A stretch of DNA of 64,000 nucleotides from positions 8,246,001-8,310,000 of the forward strand of contig NZ_CP011533.1 of assembly GCF_001704275.1 (NCBI RefSeq), written 5' to 3'. How positions within the stretch are numbered: the stretch's first letter is position 1; each line of letters opens with the position of its first letter. The position numbers and the translations under genes are program-made. Under the pieces are notes generated by a model, which was given only the letters and a program-made list of their open reading frames with translations, was not told the DNA's origin and did not search any database. The stretch is from Streptomyces noursei ATCC 11455 (lineage in GTDB: Bacteria; Actinomycetota; Actinomycetes; Streptomycetales; Streptomycetaceae). This document shows, piece after piece, positions 63,755-64,000 of this stretch.

Positions 63755-64000
63755 TCAGACCAGGGTCTGGAGCACGGCGGGGTCGTAGGCGACGGTCCGG
63801 TCCAGTTCACCGCGCAGCGCCTTCGCCGCCCAGTCCGGGTTGGCCAGCAGCGTCCGGCCCACCGCGACGAGGTCGAACTCGTCGCGCTCCAGGCGCGCCA
63901 CCAGCTCCTCGATGCCGGCCAGGCCGGCCTCCTTGGTGAGGCCCTGGGCGAACTCGCCTTCCCCGTACTGCCGGTCCAGGCCCACCGAGCCGACCGTCAC
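63755..64000 (-). CDS. Old Yellow Enzyme-type NADH:flavin oxidoreductase, partial (C-terminal end)
   Basis: The last 81 codons of a gene whose start lies beyond the window. GIEELVARLERDEFDLVAVG, then RTLLANPDWAAKALRGE, is the conserved end of OYE-family alkene reductases, after the FMN phosphate-binding loop. It converges on the PKS, separated by a terminator. Ene reductases occur in clusters that reduce enone or phenol-like polyketides, so it may belong to the pathway, but the orientation leaves this open. Confidence 0.75.
   Translation of the reverse strand: MTVGSVGLDRQYGEGEFAQGLTKEAGLAGIEELVARLERDEFDLVAVGRTLLANPDWAAKALRGELDRTVAYDPAVLQTLV

Overview
The window reads as Streptomyces (or a very close actinomycete) chromosome. 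GC is very high, GTG starts are common, genes are coupled by ATGA/GTGA overlaps, and the gene families are typical of the genus: CbtAB, DUF4328, paired Ser/Thr kinases, blaB-blaA-blaL and a trans-AT polyketide synthase. There are no tRNA, rRNA, CRISPR or intact insertion sequences. Several decayed genes (4, 6-8 and 31-32 kb) suggest a variable part of the chromosome, such as an arm.

Layout. 0-2.1 kb: a CbtBA cobalt transporter, a small hypothetical protein, and a histidine-phosphatase-fold protein that has lost both catalytic histidines. 2.1-8.2 kb: a DUF4328 membrane protein, a broken RsbW-like ATPase, a secreted HExxH metalloprotease, a LysR gene with a premature stop, fragments of three further genes and a small zinc-ribbon protein.

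8.4-25.5 kb: a catabolic island for hydroxyproline-containing peptides. It holds a prolyl aminopeptidase, a GntR/FCD regulator, an alpha-ketoglutarate-semialdehyde-type dehydrogenase, a hydroxyproline epimerase, a DHDPS-family deaminase, a three-subunit D-hydroxyproline dehydrogenase (FAD/BFD subunit, [2Fe-2S] subunit, DAO-family subunit) and a five-gene oligopeptide ABC importer. A secreted M6 metalloprotease and a divergent LysR gene follow. A motif close to TGTGAMATT lies ahead of every inferred transcription unit of the pathway, and also ahead of the M6 protease. It is a candidate operator for the GntR protein and would tie extracellular proteolysis, uptake and catabolism into one regulon.

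25.9-39.1 kb: a membrane-anchored protein with two Ser/Thr kinases carrying PQQ-type propellers; remnants of malate synthase and of its usual ScfR/RamB-type regulator; a methyltransferase; an alpha/beta hydrolase lacking the serine nucleophile; a universal stress protein; a GNAT enzyme; and a beta-lactamase locus (blaB, blaA, blaL).

40-63.7 kb: a compact biosynthetic cluster. A LysR regulator is followed by a discrete malonyl acyltransferase, a discrete ACP, an AsnB-type amidotransferase and one 6,435-residue AT-less PKS. AT + ACP + amidotransferase followed by a KS-DH-KR-ACP module and a KS-B-ACP branching module is the signature of glutarimide polyketides (the cycloheximide, streptimidone and migrastatin families). 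The PKS order is KS-DH-KR-ACP / KS-B-ACP / KS-KR-ACP / KS-ACP / KS-DH-KR-cMT-ACP, and it ends unusually in an NRPS-type condensation domain instead of a thioesterase. By collinearity it should make a 13-carbon glutarimide chain with one C-methyl. The window closes inside a convergent Old Yellow Enzyme-type reductase gene.
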